Of a DNA stretch of 19,106 nt, positions 1 to 8,900 are shown piece by piece. The notes beneath the pieces are model-generated. The model saw nothing but the letters and a program-made list of their open reading frames with translations, was not told where the DNA came from and searched no databases. Position 1 is the stretch's first letter. Each line of letters opens with the position of its first letter. Origin of the DNA: an uncultured Candidatus Saccharibacteria bacterium (GTDB lineage Bacteria > Patescibacteriota > Saccharimonadia > Saccharimonadales > Saccharimonadaceae); contig CALIRX010000034.1 in assembly GCA_938042055.1 (NCBI GenBank), positions 1 through 19,106 on the forward strand. Direction: 5' to 3'. The position numbers and the translations under genes were made by a program.

Positions 1-2
1 AG

Positions 3-209
3 AGTTTTACAAAATTCACTGTTGAAGGAAATAAAATTAGATTTGGACTTGGATCAATAAAAAATGTTGGAATTGCAGGACTATTTGTTATGGGCGGCGG
101 AACGATTGTGCGATCGATAGTCGATTTCATGTATCAGCAAAAGCAGCCTCGTCAGGTTGCTATTGCTAAAACTTCTGCGTATGGTGCAAGTCGTTATGGC
201 GGCATGTAA
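3..209 (+). CDS. Unidentified protein, C-terminal 68 residues only (probable tail-module gene)
   Basis: Reading frame 3 is open from the left edge to a TAA at 207-209; the other two forward frames hit stops within 60 bases. The visible part reads as a short beta-like stretch (FTVEGNKIRFGLG), a Gly-rich hydrophobic stretch (IAGLFVMGGGTIVRSIVDF) and a basic, Gln/Ala/Tyr-rich tail ending in GASRYGGM. The start lies outside the window. I do not recognise a family. Because the next genes look like tail-fibre genes, a structural tail or baseplate role is possible, but that is inference from position only. Confidence 0.6.
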   Translation, partial: SFTKFTVEGNKIRFGLGSIKNVGIAGLFVMGGGTIVRSIVDFMYQQKQPRQVAIAKTSAYGASRYGGM

Positions 210-221
210 TTTGATAATATT

Positions 222-250
222 TTGCAATTTTTACAGTAATTGTATATTAT
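222..250 (+). promoter_or_regulatory. Sigma70-type promoter for the tail-fibre genes
   Basis: TTGCAA (222-227), a 17-base spacer and TATTAT (245-250) match the vegetative promoter consensus well. The predicted start of transcription is near 257, giving a leader of about 36 bases. A strong Shine-Dalgarno GGGGAGG (281-287) lies 5 bases before the ATG at 293, so this unit uses leadered, SD-driven translation, unlike several other genes in the window. Confidence 0.6.
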
Positions 251-292
251 AAGATAAAAGCTAAAGGTTAGTTTGCATACGGGGAGGATAAG

Positions 293-676
293 ATGGCAAG
301 GTTACCGCAGCCTGGTGGCGACGATGGAAATTGGGGCATAATATTAAATGAATATTTGCGACAAATTCACACAGAATCTGGAGATTTGAAGCCGTCTACT
401 GTTGGAAAAGATGCTATTCAAAATGCGGCAATTACTGAAGATAAATTAGCGTCACCGCTTGTTGCAAAAATTAATGCAATTCCTACTGGAGGGGGCGGTG
501 GTGGAACTACGCAATGGACTCCTCAGATGCAGGCTCAAGCTCAGGGATATTGGATAGAATACGGATCTACTCCTCCAACGGAAACGACTAAGTATGGTGT
601 GCCGGTTATTTGGGCTCGAGATTCAGGCATGTCTCAGCCTATACCGGTTAGTGCCAGTCCACCGTCTTTTCCATAG
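293..676 (+). CDS. Tail-fibre-like protein, N-terminal part (frameshifted)
   Basis: This 127-codon frame starts at an ATG with a strong SD (GGGGAGG). Residues 3-40 (LPQPGGDDGNWGIILNEYL, then HTESGDLKPSTV) follow a pattern I know from N termini of phage tail-fibre or baseplate proteins in Saccharibacteria and actinophages. After it come an AITEDKLASP segment, typical of fibre necks, a Gly run (residues 66-71) and a region with WTPQMQAQAQGYWIEYG. The frame stops at TAG 674-676 in the middle of what looks like a beta domain. The next frame (-1) carries the rest: joining them at TTTT (667-670) gives PPSF-SIADNTVTVPSMVG, a continuous domain start. The original gene was probably about 391 residues (293-1467). 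The virion role is inferred from the N-terminal motif. Confidence 0.7.
   Translation: MARLPQPGGDDGNWGIILNEYLRQIHTESGDLKPSTVGKDAIQNAAITEDKLASPLVAKINAIPTGGGGGGTTQWTPQMQAQAQGYWIEYGSTPPTETTKYGVPVIWARDSGMSQPIPVSASPPSFP
665..676 (+). other. Frameshift site (-1) in the tail-fibre gene
   Basis: In the upstream frame the codons are TCT TTT CCA TAG. The downstream frame has been open since 652. A -1 slip on TTT, or one extra T in the TTTT run, joins the two frames and avoids the stop. The site is not a classical X-XXY-YYZ heptamer: tRNA-Phe could re-pair on TTT but the A-site CCA would become TCC. A lost T (mutation or assembly error in a homopolymer) is therefore more likely than programmed frameshifting, but the sequence alone cannot decide. 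Confidence 0.6.
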
Positions 677-702
677 CCGACAATACAGTTACTGTCCCTA
701 GT

Positions 703-1467
703 ATGGTCGGCCTCCGTTATAAAATGGGGCAAGATATTATAAGTGGCCAGGTTTCAGTGCCTGGCAGTGGTGAGCGCACGGTAACAATTACAGCTGAAGC
801 ACTACCGGGATATTTATCGATTGGCGATGCAACCTGGACGAGAGTGTATGGTAAGCCAACAAATCTTCAGTTGCTTTCGGCTGATGATTTTCGTGGTACA
901 GCTGGTGAGTCTTTAGTTCCGGCAAGTGCGCCTACTGTGCATCGTGTGCGTTACGGTCGTGAGTTTCCTATCGTTGGTGCTCGTCGAATACGTTGGTGTG
1001 CGCCGGTAGGATATACGGCCGTTTCAGTTTTAGCGGGCAATAATGAGATTCACAGCAGCTCCAACTCTAATCTGCTTCAAATAATTGAACCACTAACAGA
1101 CGACGTTGAAATAGATATCGACATTAAAGAGTGGCCAACTTCTCGTGGATCAGGATTCGCGTTGAATATGACGACTACCAGTAGTGGTGGCGGTGGTCCA
1201 GAAATTCAATTTTTTATAGATGGAACTCAAATACATGTTCGTCCTATACCAGGCGGAATTTTTAGGAGAGATGCATCTGCTATTGGTGTTTGGAAGATTC
1301 GTCGTAAGGGCCGTATAATTAGCGTAACATCACCTAATGGAACTTCTATGTCATATGATGGCACCCGCGACACGACCACTTGGGGTGATAGGATTAAGTT
1401 CCTTACGTGGCCATCACCCGGGGGCGTTCTACGTATAGGTGGCATTAAGGTGTTGGGGGTTATATAA
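703..1467 (+). CDS. Tail-fibre-like protein, C-terminal part (frameshifted)
   Basis: The first ATG is at 703, but the frame is open from 652 and the upstream codons (STVFSIADNTVTVPS) read as protein that continues the preceding frame. No good SD precedes 703, so this is best seen as the second half of the 293 gene, not an independent gene. The first 60 residues resemble a small beta module (NTVTVPS, then VSVPGSGERTVTITAEALPGY and a W), common in Saccharibacterial surface and tail proteins. The remainder is beta-rich with a Gly linker (SSGGGGP) and a C-terminal region (PEIQFFIDGTQIHVRP to GVLRIGGIKVLGVI) that could be a jelly-roll or lectin-like fold. Function as a receptor-binding fibre is inference. 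Confidence 0.6.
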   Translation: MVGLRYKMGQDIISGQVSVPGSGERTVTITAEALPGYLSIGDATWTRVYGKPTNLQLLSADDFRGTAGESLVPASAPTVHRVRYGREFPIVGARRIRWCAPVGYTAVSVLAGNNEIHSSSNSNLLQIIEPLTDDVEIDIDIKEWPTSRGSGFALNMTTTSSGGGGPEIQFFIDGTQIHVRPIPGGIFRRDASAIGVWKIRRKGRIISVTSPNGTSMSYDGTRDTTTWGDRIKFLTWPSPGGVLRIGGIKVLGVI

Positions 1468-1468
1468 G

Positions 1469-2677
1469 ATGACAATGCGAGTTTGGCAATCGACTCCTGG
1501 TCGCTGGTTAGCAACTGAGCCATGCATATTCCGAAATGGCGAATGGGTAACCGTAGACGCTGATAAATTTCCTGGAGCTGTTTTGGAGTCTATGTATGCG
1601 CCAAATTATATAGGCAAAGGAACAATTTGGCAGCGAGACGTAAGTAATATGCCATTAGCTCCTAACTCAGACGCGATGGCAAAATGGATGGACGACAATT
1701 CTCCAACTCCATGGGGCGCTGGTGCGTTTGGCGCAAAGACTGGTATAAATACTAGCGCGCAAGGTACTAGACCAATTGCAACTTATTTGGTTGATTCGTC
1801 TCATCCTCGTTGTGAATATCAATATATGGATAAATGTCGCGGTTACGGAATTACTGCAGATGAAATATCACATTATTTATTAGGTAAGATTCCGTGGCCG
1901 CATTTTGCAAAACCTGCTCAGAATGGTGACCTTGGTATGGCGATTTATGACATAGCTACAGGTATTATGCGTGAGTATTTTTTTGTGGAACCCGCAAGGG
2001 ATGGTACACCAAAGCACTGGACTGCTGCTACCGGAGGATTTTCTCTGGCAAAACCTGGTTTAGTTGATTTGGCTAAGACGAATTATGCTACGCAATGCCA
2101 GGGCGGTGGTTCTGCTGTAGTTTGTATGCACAACTCGCTCGGTTTTATTGGCATATCGGAAATACGTCGAGGTTATATTGATCACGCTTTGGCGTTTACT
2201 ACGGCGAATTTTGCACGTGGATTAGAACCTTCGTGGCCAGCGCAATTATCGGACGGCAAGGCTCCGGAGAGTCAAGCTCCTTTCTCGCCAAGACACGGAC
2301 AATGGGCAAGATTATCTGCTGACGTTGATCCTGATTATGACCCTAATACATCTCAGCCATACAACCCGATGACGCGCCTATTAATTAAGGCTGCTAAGAA
2401 ATATGGTCTTGTTGCTACAGACACAAACGCTTGGTGTCATGCATTTAATGCGGAATGCGGCTATCAAGAAAAGGCAGTTTTTGGTACTGATCCGTGGGAG
2501 ACTGGCGAGCTGTTCTCGGTACTTGATCCAAAAGGAGAGTATGGCTCTAGAACATTTGATGTATCAGACTTTCCGTGGCGAAAAACCGAATGGGCGGAAG
2601 TTGATTGGGGAAGGCCTGAAATAGATTTTTGGACAAGACCAGGAACTTATTGGCCGTATCGTCGTTCGGGCAATTAA
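1469..2677 (+). CDS. Putative tail-associated receptor-binding or accessory protein
   Basis: A 402-residue protein. I chose ATG 1469, one base after the TAA of the previous gene (ATG 1475 is also possible); the GTG at 1439 overlaps the previous gene and adds unlike residues. The N-terminal 35 residues (TPGRWLATEPCIFRNGEWV) resemble short W-x-NGEWV tail-attachment segments of actinophage tail proteins. The main body carries motifs that I recall from a family of large secreted actinobacterial proteins: PLAPNSDAMAKWM, GDLGMAIYDIATGIMREYFF, W-x3-TGGFSLA, EIRRGYIDHALAFT, GQWARLSADVD and TRLLIKAAKKYGLVATD. I cannot name a Pfam family or an enzymatic activity. There is no signal peptide, which fits a virion or tailocin protein better than a secreted one. 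The codon-tight spacing suggests translational coupling. Confidence 0.65.
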   Translation: MTMRVWQSTPGRWLATEPCIFRNGEWVTVDADKFPGAVLESMYAPNYIGKGTIWQRDVSNMPLAPNSDAMAKWMDDNSPTPWGAGAFGAKTGINTSAQGTRPIATYLVDSSHPRCEYQYMDKCRGYGITADEISHYLLGKIPWPHFAKPAQNGDLGMAIYDIATGIMREYFFVEPARDGTPKHWTAATGGFSLAKPGLVDLAKTNYATQCQGGGSAVVCMHNSLGFIGISEIRRGYIDHALAFTTANFARGLEPSWPAQLSDGKAPESQAPFSPRHGQWARLSADVDPDYDPNTSQPYNPMTRLLIKAAKKYGLVATDTNAWCHAFNAECGYQEKAVFGTDPWETGELFSVLDPKGEYGSRTFDVSDFPWRKTEWAEVDWGRPEIDFWTRPGTYWPYRRSGN

Positions 2678-2695
2678 ATTGTATAAAATTGATTG

Positions 2696-2722
2696 TTAGC
2701 ACTCTTGACATGAGAGTGCTAA
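2696..2722 (+). promoter_or_regulatory. CIRCE operator 1 of dnaK (HrcA binding site)
   Basis: A perfect match to the CIRCE consensus: TTAGCACTC, nine bases, GAGTGCTAA. HrcA binds this inverted repeat and represses chaperone genes at normal temperature. The -35 box TTGACA lies in the loop, so bound HrcA would block RNA polymerase. Confidence 0.95.
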
Positions 2723-2733
2723 TTATTTATACT
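2705..2733 (+). promoter_or_regulatory. dnaK promoter within CIRCE 1
   Basis: TTGACA (2705-2710), 17 bases, TATACT (2728-2733): a near-consensus sigma70 promoter. The predicted +1 is about 2740, directly at the edge of the second CIRCE. A second possible promoter, TTGGCA (2741-2746), 18 bases, TAGAAT (2765-2770), overlaps CIRCE 2. Confidence 0.8.
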
Positions 2734-2740
2734 GAGATAG

Positions 2741-2767
2741 TTGGCACTCGCCACGAAAGAGTGCTAG
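2741..2767 (+). promoter_or_regulatory. CIRCE operator 2 of dnaK
   Basis: TTGGCACTC, nine bases, GAGTGCTAG. The inner seven bases of each arm are consensus; the third base of the left arm and the last base of the right arm deviate. The two CIRCE copies start 45 bases apart. Confidence 0.85.
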
Positions 2768-2818
2768 AATGAATATAAGATATAGACCAGATGTGATCAT
2801 AACAGAAAGGGGAATCAT

Positions 2819-4708
2819 ATGGGTAAAATTATTGGTATTGACCTCGGTACGACCAACAGCGCATTTGCGTATATGTTGGCTGGAAAACCAGAGGTAATTT
2901 CTAATGCCGAAGGTAATCGCACTACGCCATCTGTAGTTGCGGTCAATAAAAAGGGCGAACGACTCGTCGGTCAAGTTGCTCAGCGTCAGCGTGTGACAAA
3001 CCCAAAAAACACGATTTACGGCGTTAAGCGTTTGATTGGTCGTAAGTTTGATGATAAGGAAGTGCAAAAAGACTTGGATATCATGCCGTACAAGATTGTT
3101 AAAAAAGGTACTGGCGTGGCGGTCGAAATGGGCGATAAGGAATACACACCAGAAGAAGTTTCAGCAATGATTCTTAGTAAAATCAAGGCTGACGCCGAGG
3201 CTTTCTTGGGTGAAAAGGTAACAGAGGCAGTGATTACGGTGCCGGCTTACTTTGACGATTCACAGCGCCAAGCGACTAAGGATGCTGGTAAAATTGCTGG
3301 ATTGGAAGTTAAGCGTATTATCAATGAGCCAACAGCTGCGGCTTTGGCTTATGGTCTAGAAAAGGGTAAGAATGACGAAACTATCGTAGTGTTCGACCTT
3401 GGTGGTGGTACGTTTGACGTGTCCGTGCTGGAACTAGGTGACGGCGTGTTTGAGGTTAAAGCAACCAATGGTGATACGCACCTTGGTGGTGAGGATTTCG
3501 ACAACGCTATTGTCAACTACTTCTTGGACGATTTCAAATCAAAGGAAGGAATCGATCTTCGTAAAGATAATGCAGCAATGCAACGCCTAAAGGACGAGGC
3601 TGAAAAGGCGAAGAAAGAATTGTCAACGGTTACGGAATATGAAGTCAATATTCCATTTATCACTGCTGATGCTGATGGCCCAAAGCACTTTGAGATGAGT
3701 TTGAGCCGTGCTAAGTTGGAGGATTTGGTTAAGGATCTATTGGATCGCTTGGATGGTCCAGTAGAAAAGGCTTTGAAGGATGCTAAGCTTTCTAAGTCCG
3801 ACATTAACAATGTAGTTATGGTTGGTGGAATGACTCGTATGCCAGCTGTGGTTGAGCGCGTAAAGAATTTCTTTGGAAAAGATCCGATGCAAGGCGTGAA
3901 CCCAGATGAGGTTGTGGCTGTTGGTGCCGCAATTCAAGGTGGCGTCTTGGCTGGTGATGTTAAGGATGTGTTGCTTTTGGATGTGACCCCGCTTTCTCTT
4001 GGAATTGAGACGATGGGCGGTGTATCGACGAAGTTGATTGATCGAAACACTACAATTCCAACAAGCAAGAGTGAAGTTTTCTCAACTGCTGCAGATAATC
4101 AGCCTCAGGTGGAAATTCACGTTCTTCAAGGTGAGCGCGAGTTTGCTAATGACAATAAGAGTTTGGGTCGTTTTGTGCTTGATGGTATTGCACCAGCACC
4201 ACGCGGCGTGCCTCAAATTGAAGTGACCTTTAACATTGACGCCAACGGTATTCTTAATGTTACGGCTAAAGACAAGGGAACCGGCAAGGAGCAATCAATC
4301 ACTATCCAAAACTCTGGCAATATGAGTAAGGAAGATATTGAGAAGGCGCAAAAAGAAGCCGAACTTCACGCGGACGAAGACAAGAAAAAACGCGAAACTG
4401 TCGATACGAAGAATCAGCTTGAAAACGCTATTTATCAGGCAAAGAAAATGCCAGACGAATTCAAAGATAAGATTTCTGACGACGACAAGCAAGCGATTGA
4501 AAAGGCTGTCGAAGAGGCTGAAAAGCACAAAGATTCTGAAGATAAGGACGAATTGGATGCTGCAATTAAAGCCTTGAACGACGCGATTATGCCAATTGGG
4601 GCTAAGATGTATCAACAATCAGCCGACGATAAAAAAGCCGACGAATCTGGCGACAAAAAGTCTGATAAAGACGAGCCGGTCGAAGGCGAAATTGTCGACG
4701 AGAAATAA
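2819..4708 (+). CDS. dnaK: Chaperone protein DnaK (Hsp70)
   Basis: Cytoplasmic ATP-driven Hsp70 chaperone working with DnaJ and GrpE. At 629 residues it has the normal family length. The N-terminal actin-like ATPase domain shows the phosphate-1 motif IGIDLGTTNS (residues 5-14), INEPTAAALAYG, the phosphate-2 motif VFDLGGGTFDVS and VVMVGGMTRMP. The interdomain linker DVLLLDVTP is at residues 383-391, followed by the substrate-binding beta domain and helical lid. The C terminus is highly charged and ends EGEIVDEK, a variant of the usual acidic EEVD-like tail. The ATG has an SD (AAAGGGGA, 2806-2813). It is transcribed alone from a double-CIRCE promoter and closed by a terminator, with dnaJ in a separate unit; grpE and hrcA are not in the window. 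Confidence 0.98.
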   Translation: MGKIIGIDLGTTNSAFAYMLAGKPEVISNAEGNRTTPSVVAVNKKGERLVGQVAQRQRVTNPKNTIYGVKRLIGRKFDDKEVQKDLDIMPYKIVKKGTGVAVEMGDKEYTPEEVSAMILSKIKADAEAFLGEKVTEAVITVPAYFDDSQRQATKDAGKIAGLEVKRIINEPTAAALAYGLEKGKNDETIVVFDLGGGTFDVSVLELGDGVFEVKATNGDTHLGGEDFDNAIVNYFLDDFKSKEGIDLRKDNAAMQRLKDEAEKAKKELSTVTEYEVNIPFITADADGPKHFEMSLSRAKLEDLVKDLLDRLDGPVEKALKDAKLSKSDINNVVMVGGMTRMPAVVERVKNFFGKDPMQGVNPDEVVAVGAAIQGGVLAGDVKDVLLLDVTPLSLGIETMGGVSTKLIDRNTTIPTSKSEVFSTAADNQPQVEIHVLQGEREFANDNKSLGRFVLDGIAPAPRGVPQIEVTFNIDANGILNVTAKDKGTGKEQSITIQNSGNMSKEDIEKAQKEAELHADEDKKKRETVDTKNQLENAIYQAKKMPDEFKDKISDDDKQAIEKAVEEAEKHKDSEDKDELDAAIKALNDAIMPIGAKMYQQSADDKKADESGDKKSDKDEPVEGEIVDEK

Positions 4709-4727
4709 ACCTAACGTATTTACAAAG

Positions 4728-4759
4728 AAGGCTGCTCGATAAAAAGAGTGGCCTTTTTT
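4728..4759 (+). terminator. Rho-independent terminator after dnaK
   Basis: AAGGCTGCTC pairs with GAGTGGCCTT in a 10-bp stem with two G-U wobbles, with loop GATAAAAA and a run of six T. It begins 19 bases after the dnaK stop and separates dnaK from the dnaJ promoter. Confidence 0.85.
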
Positions 4760-4763
4760 GGAC

Positions 4764-4790
4764 TTAGCACTCTTGCACTGAGAGTGCTAA
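4764..4790 (+). promoter_or_regulatory. CIRCE operator of dnaJ
   Basis: A perfect CIRCE: TTAGCACTC, nine bases, GAGTGCTAA. As at dnaK, the -35 box sits in the loop, so dnaJ should be HrcA-regulated independently of dnaK. Confidence 0.95.
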
Positions 4791-4801
4791 ACGCGTATAA
4801 T
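4773..4801 (+). promoter_or_regulatory. dnaJ promoter overlapping CIRCE
   Basis: TTGCAC (4773-4778), 17 bases, TATAAT (4796-4801). The ATG of dnaJ follows after only 9 bases, so the transcript would have a leader of about 3 bases or none and no room for an SD. Confidence 0.8.
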
Positions 4802-4810
4802 ATATAAGGT

Positions 4811-5920
4811 ATGAGCAAGCGTGATTATTATGAAATATTGGGCGTTCCAAAGACCGCTTCTGAAGATGAGATAAAAAAGGCTTTTCGTAAATTAGCAATT
4901 AAATATCATCCTGACAAACAGGGTGGCGACGAGGCTAAATTTAAGGAAATTAATGAAGCCTATGAAGTTCTGAAGGATAAGCAGAAGCGACAGCGCTATG
5001 ATCAATTTGGTCATGCTGGCGTTGACGGTGCTTCTGGCGGCGGTTTTTCTGGTAATCCGTTTGAAGGGTTTGGTGGATTCGGCGGTCAAAACGTTCACTT
5101 TGATTTTGGTGATGGTGGACTAGGTGATATTTTTAGCCAATTCTTCGGTGGCGCAACTGGCGGCGCTGGAAATGGTCGTTCGCGTGGACGTGATGTTGAA
5201 ACTAGTGTAACACTAAGTTTTGAGGACGCGGTATTTGGTGTAGAAAAGAAAATTAGTTTAATGCTGGATGTTGAATGTGAGCATTGCCATGGCGATGGCG
5301 CCGAGCCAGGATTTGGAATGAAAACGTGCCCAACTTGTAAGGGTGCGGGTCAGCAAACTCGAACGATGAATTCGCTGTTTGGGCAAATTCAGCAGGCGGT
5401 TGTTTGTGAAACTTGTCACGGTAAGGGAAAAGTTCCTGAAAAAGAATGTTCAGTTTGTCGAGGAAAAGGCACGACTCGCCAAAATCAGGATATCACTATT
5501 AAAATTCCGGCGGGAATTGATGATGGTGCGACAATTCGTCTGCGCGATCGTGGAGAAACGGTTGCTGGTGGTAGTAGAGGTGATTTGTATGTCCACATTC
5601 GTGTTAAGGCGCATAAGAAATTCACTCGTGAAGGCAATATTATTCTTAGCGAAGAACATATTTCTATGGTTGATGCAGCACTGGGAACGGAGATTGATGT
5701 GGAAACTGTGGACGGCGTGATAACGATGAAAATCCCAGCAGGTACTCAGAGCGGCACCGACTTCAAGTTGTCAGGTCATGGCGTACCACACTTGCATAGT
5801 GAATCTCGTGGTCCGCATATTGTGGGTGTTATTGTTGATACGCCAACTAAATTGACCAAAAAGCAGAAGGAACTTTTGGAGCAATTTAAGGACGCAAAAA
5901 AACGAGGACTGTTCTCCTAG
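4811..5920 (+). CDS. dnaJ: Chaperone protein DnaJ (Hsp40)
   Basis: J-domain co-chaperone that delivers substrates to DnaK and stimulates its ATPase. At 369 residues it is a full type I DnaJ. The J domain (about 4-66) has HPD at residues 33-35. A Gly/Phe-rich linker follows (about 72-120). The zinc domain has all four CxxCxGxG motifs, with Cys pairs at 155/158, 172/175, 198/201 and 212/215. The C-terminal beta domains include KIPAGIDDGATIRLRDRGE and MKIPAGTQSGTDFKLSGHG. The start is fixed by the J domain; there is no SD, because the promoter -10 ends 9 bases upstream. No terminator was recognised after the stop; a new promoter for the next gene lies in the 60-base gap. Confidence 0.98.
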   Translation: MSKRDYYEILGVPKTASEDEIKKAFRKLAIKYHPDKQGGDEAKFKEINEAYEVLKDKQKRQRYDQFGHAGVDGASGGGFSGNPFEGFGGFGGQNVHFDFGDGGLGDIFSQFFGGATGGAGNGRSRGRDVETSVTLSFEDAVFGVEKKISLMLDVECEHCHGDGAEPGFGMKTCPTCKGAGQQTRTMNSLFGQIQQAVVCETCHGKGKVPEKECSVCRGKGTTRQNQDITIKIPAGIDDGATIRLRDRGETVAGGSRGDLYVHIRVKAHKKFTREGNIILSEEHISMVDAALGTEIDVETVDGVITMKIPAGTQSGTDFKLSGHGVPHLHSESRGPHIVGVIVDTPTKLTKKQKELLEQFKDAKKRGLFS

Positions 5921-5925
5921 TATAT

Positions 5926-5953
5926 TTGTCGAGAAAAAATCCTGTGTTATACT
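5926..5953 (+). promoter_or_regulatory. Promoter of the large membrane protein gene
   Basis: TTGTCG (5926-5931), 16 bases, TATACT (5948-5953), with an extended -10 TGT directly upstream (5945-5947). The predicted +1 is near 5960. An SD (AAGAGGG, about 5965-5971) lies 9 bases before ATG 5981, so this transcript has a short leader. Confidence 0.65.
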
Positions 5954-5980
5954 GAAGCTAACATAAGAGGGATTGAAGGC

Positions 5981-8900
5981 ATGGGATTAATTTTTCTGAT
6001 AATAGTTATTATTGTAGTAATTAAGCTAATAAAATTATTACAGAGAGGTAATAGCCAGCCGTCTAATTATTCCGAAGATTATCGGCAGGGATATTGGGAT
6101 GGCGTGCGTGATGCACAAAATGGATGCGCCAAAATTGAGAATGACAACGGTCAAGTGAGGCTTATTACCGAGAATCAAAACGCCGCTTCACGGCTTGCGA
6201 ATACGCCGTTAAATATCAGCAATAATGAGAATCTCGATAATATAATTCCTACTAGTATTTCCACATCTGAAGAGAGAGTAAATATGGTCGCCGTGCCTGT
6301 TGAGAATAATATTGAACAAGCACTACATATTGATGACAAGGAAAAGGAGAGGGGTCGTAAGACTACAATTAATATAGCGCTATATACGGCATCGCTACTT
6401 CTGACTGCGGGAATATTGCTTCTGGCTCAGGCAATTAATCTATCTATCCAACTTAGGTTTGGGTTGGTGTGGCTGTTTATTTTAATTTATTATATTATTG
6501 GTCAGATATTGTATGCTCGCTTGCCAATATTGAAATCTGCGTCGACAGCACTTATTGGTACGGCTTTGGCAGCTGTGCCAATTGGCGGCTGGACTATGAA
6601 TTTACTTTTAGGTATTGACCCCGCATGGTGCTGGCTTATTACCTCTGTAATTGGTGCTATTTTGTGTGTTGATGCTACGGTGAGATTGAATAGTCGACCC
6701 CTTGCTTATGTATCGCTACTATCGATGTTTACGATGACGACTAGCTTGCCGGCTGTTGTGCATGCGCAGCTGGTCTGGTATTACGTTGTAATGCTGCTAT
6801 TTGGATGTTTGATGACTGTGGCTGCGTATTTTTCTAGTCGTCTTCCTCGTCAGTTCGTCGAACCGTTAAACGTTGTAAATCCGTTTATCGTGCCGATGAC
6901 GATGTTTATCGCGCTTAGCTCATCGGTATATATGGGTACATTAGATATTAGCGTACTGTTATTTGCTAGCGTTGCATATTACTTTACGGTTGCTCTTGTT
7001 GAGAAGTCTAAAAAGATGCGTACTTATGAATTGACAACAGCTCGCTTATTGTTAATGGTGATGGCTACTAGCTTCGCAATGTATTTATCTGACGATAATC
7101 AGTTGGTTGTAAGCGTGATTCTAGGGTTAGTGGCACTTGGAAATATAATCTGGTCCGCTATATCAATGCACATTCAGAAACAGTACGATAGACATCATGA
7201 AATAGTATTGTGGGTTAGTTTTGCTGTGTCATTAAGCGCTTTGTTTGGCGTGATCGGCTCTGGAGATTCGCTACGAATGACGGTTGCTTTTATTTTGATT
7301 AGTGTTATTTCAGCGATTAGTCTTGCAATCCTTTTTTTGTTACGTCGTGTCCGCTTCGGTGTTATGGTTGTGATATCTGGGATTCTATTGGTGCCGATTG
7401 GTATAACACTATTCAATATCGATATAGCTATAGCACCACGCGTACAGTATCTAATTTTTCTATTCATGACGCCACTGCCAGTTATTTGCCGATTACTAAT
7501 TTTGAAGCGTCCGAATATTAGTAAAAGTCAGGCTGCTTTAGTATATGGCGCTGCGTCAACTTGGCTATTAATGGCGATGCTCACTTCAGCGATGATAGCC
7601 ACTTATGCGACAGAGGAAGCCCTGATGTGCCTATCAGGCGCGATAGCTATCGGTGCCGGCATTATGGGTGTGGCTGTATGGCGCGAAAAAGTTTATGAGT
7701 TTGTAGTTGGAGTCCATACCTCTTTAATGTTGTCGGTATTTTTGCTAGCTTTAGGTTTTGCGATGTCTAGTGAAAACATATCTATTTTAATGGCTTGGAT
7801 AAATGTGTCGTCGCTATTAATAGCAGAGTGGCTTTATCATCGTCATGACAACACAGCCATCAAAAGTCGTGAGCTGCTTCTATATTCTATTATTGGCATA
7901 GCTATCATTGTTGTGCTGTCGTCAATTCATCCGATAGTTTGGTTGCCGCTAGTGGTGTCACTATACTATGCGTTTTACCGGTGTCGTAGAGAGGTTTATT
8001 TGGGCGGGGCATATCTTACGACAATCATCTTTGTTTTATTATCCCTGCATTGGTTGAATATACCGTTTAATGATAATCTCGCAATTGCTGCATGGGTGAG
8101 TCTAGTTGGTTTTGGGTCTTTGTACTGGCTGTTGCGAATGAATAGGCAATCGTCAATTATTAGTGATATGACGCTGTGTGCTGCTACAGTTCCAGCAATA
8201 GTGCTTCCAATAATTAATCTACTGGCAACATATGATTTGTCGTCCAAGATATTGGGGTGGCTAGCGGCTGTAGTAGCTCTTTATATGGCGGTACTTGCTA
8301 AACGAGATTGGCGAATAATGACAATAGCTGCGCACCCGAGCCTAGTGTTGTTGCTCTACCTTATAGCGCAATGGTTTGCTATTCCACTCGAATTCATGTC
8401 AGTCGTTGCCCTGGTTGTTTTTGCGGTATTTTACGGTCTGGCTATTGCTGCGCGAATCAGAAAGATGTCGAGTCGTTGGTATTACTCTTCATTCTATAGC
8501 GCCATCGGCTGGTCGGTAGTCTTATTGTCTATTGCTACATCAGTTAGCGCTACGGCGGCGTCAGTGATTCTGGCAGCGCTGGTGTGGATAATTAATGGTA
8601 TCGCCTTGATTCTCGAAGGTGTTCCTAAAAAGAATATTTTATATTTTGATTCAGGTGTGATCCTGATTTTGTGTGGCGTTTTATTTACTATTAAAAACCT
8701 AGCCTTACCCGTTCACGCTATCACAATACCATATTTGTGGTCAGCGGCAATTCTTTCGGGGGCGGTGATGTCGTGGCGTTGGTTGGGGTATATTCATAAG
8801 TCTACGACAGTACATCTAGTACTGGCTCTCTCTGTGTTTAGTCTGTCAACTCTCATCCTGGCGTTCGCGGGAGATAGCGTTATGGAAATATTATTCCTAA

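Noticed and set aside
665..676. Classical programmed -1 frameshift site
   Set aside because: The heptamer does not fit X-XXY-YYZ and no downstream stem-loop was obvious; a lost T is simpler, though not proven.
1439..1468. GTG start for the 402-residue tail-associated protein
   Set aside because: Overlaps the end of the previous gene; ATG 1469 directly after its stop is more natural.
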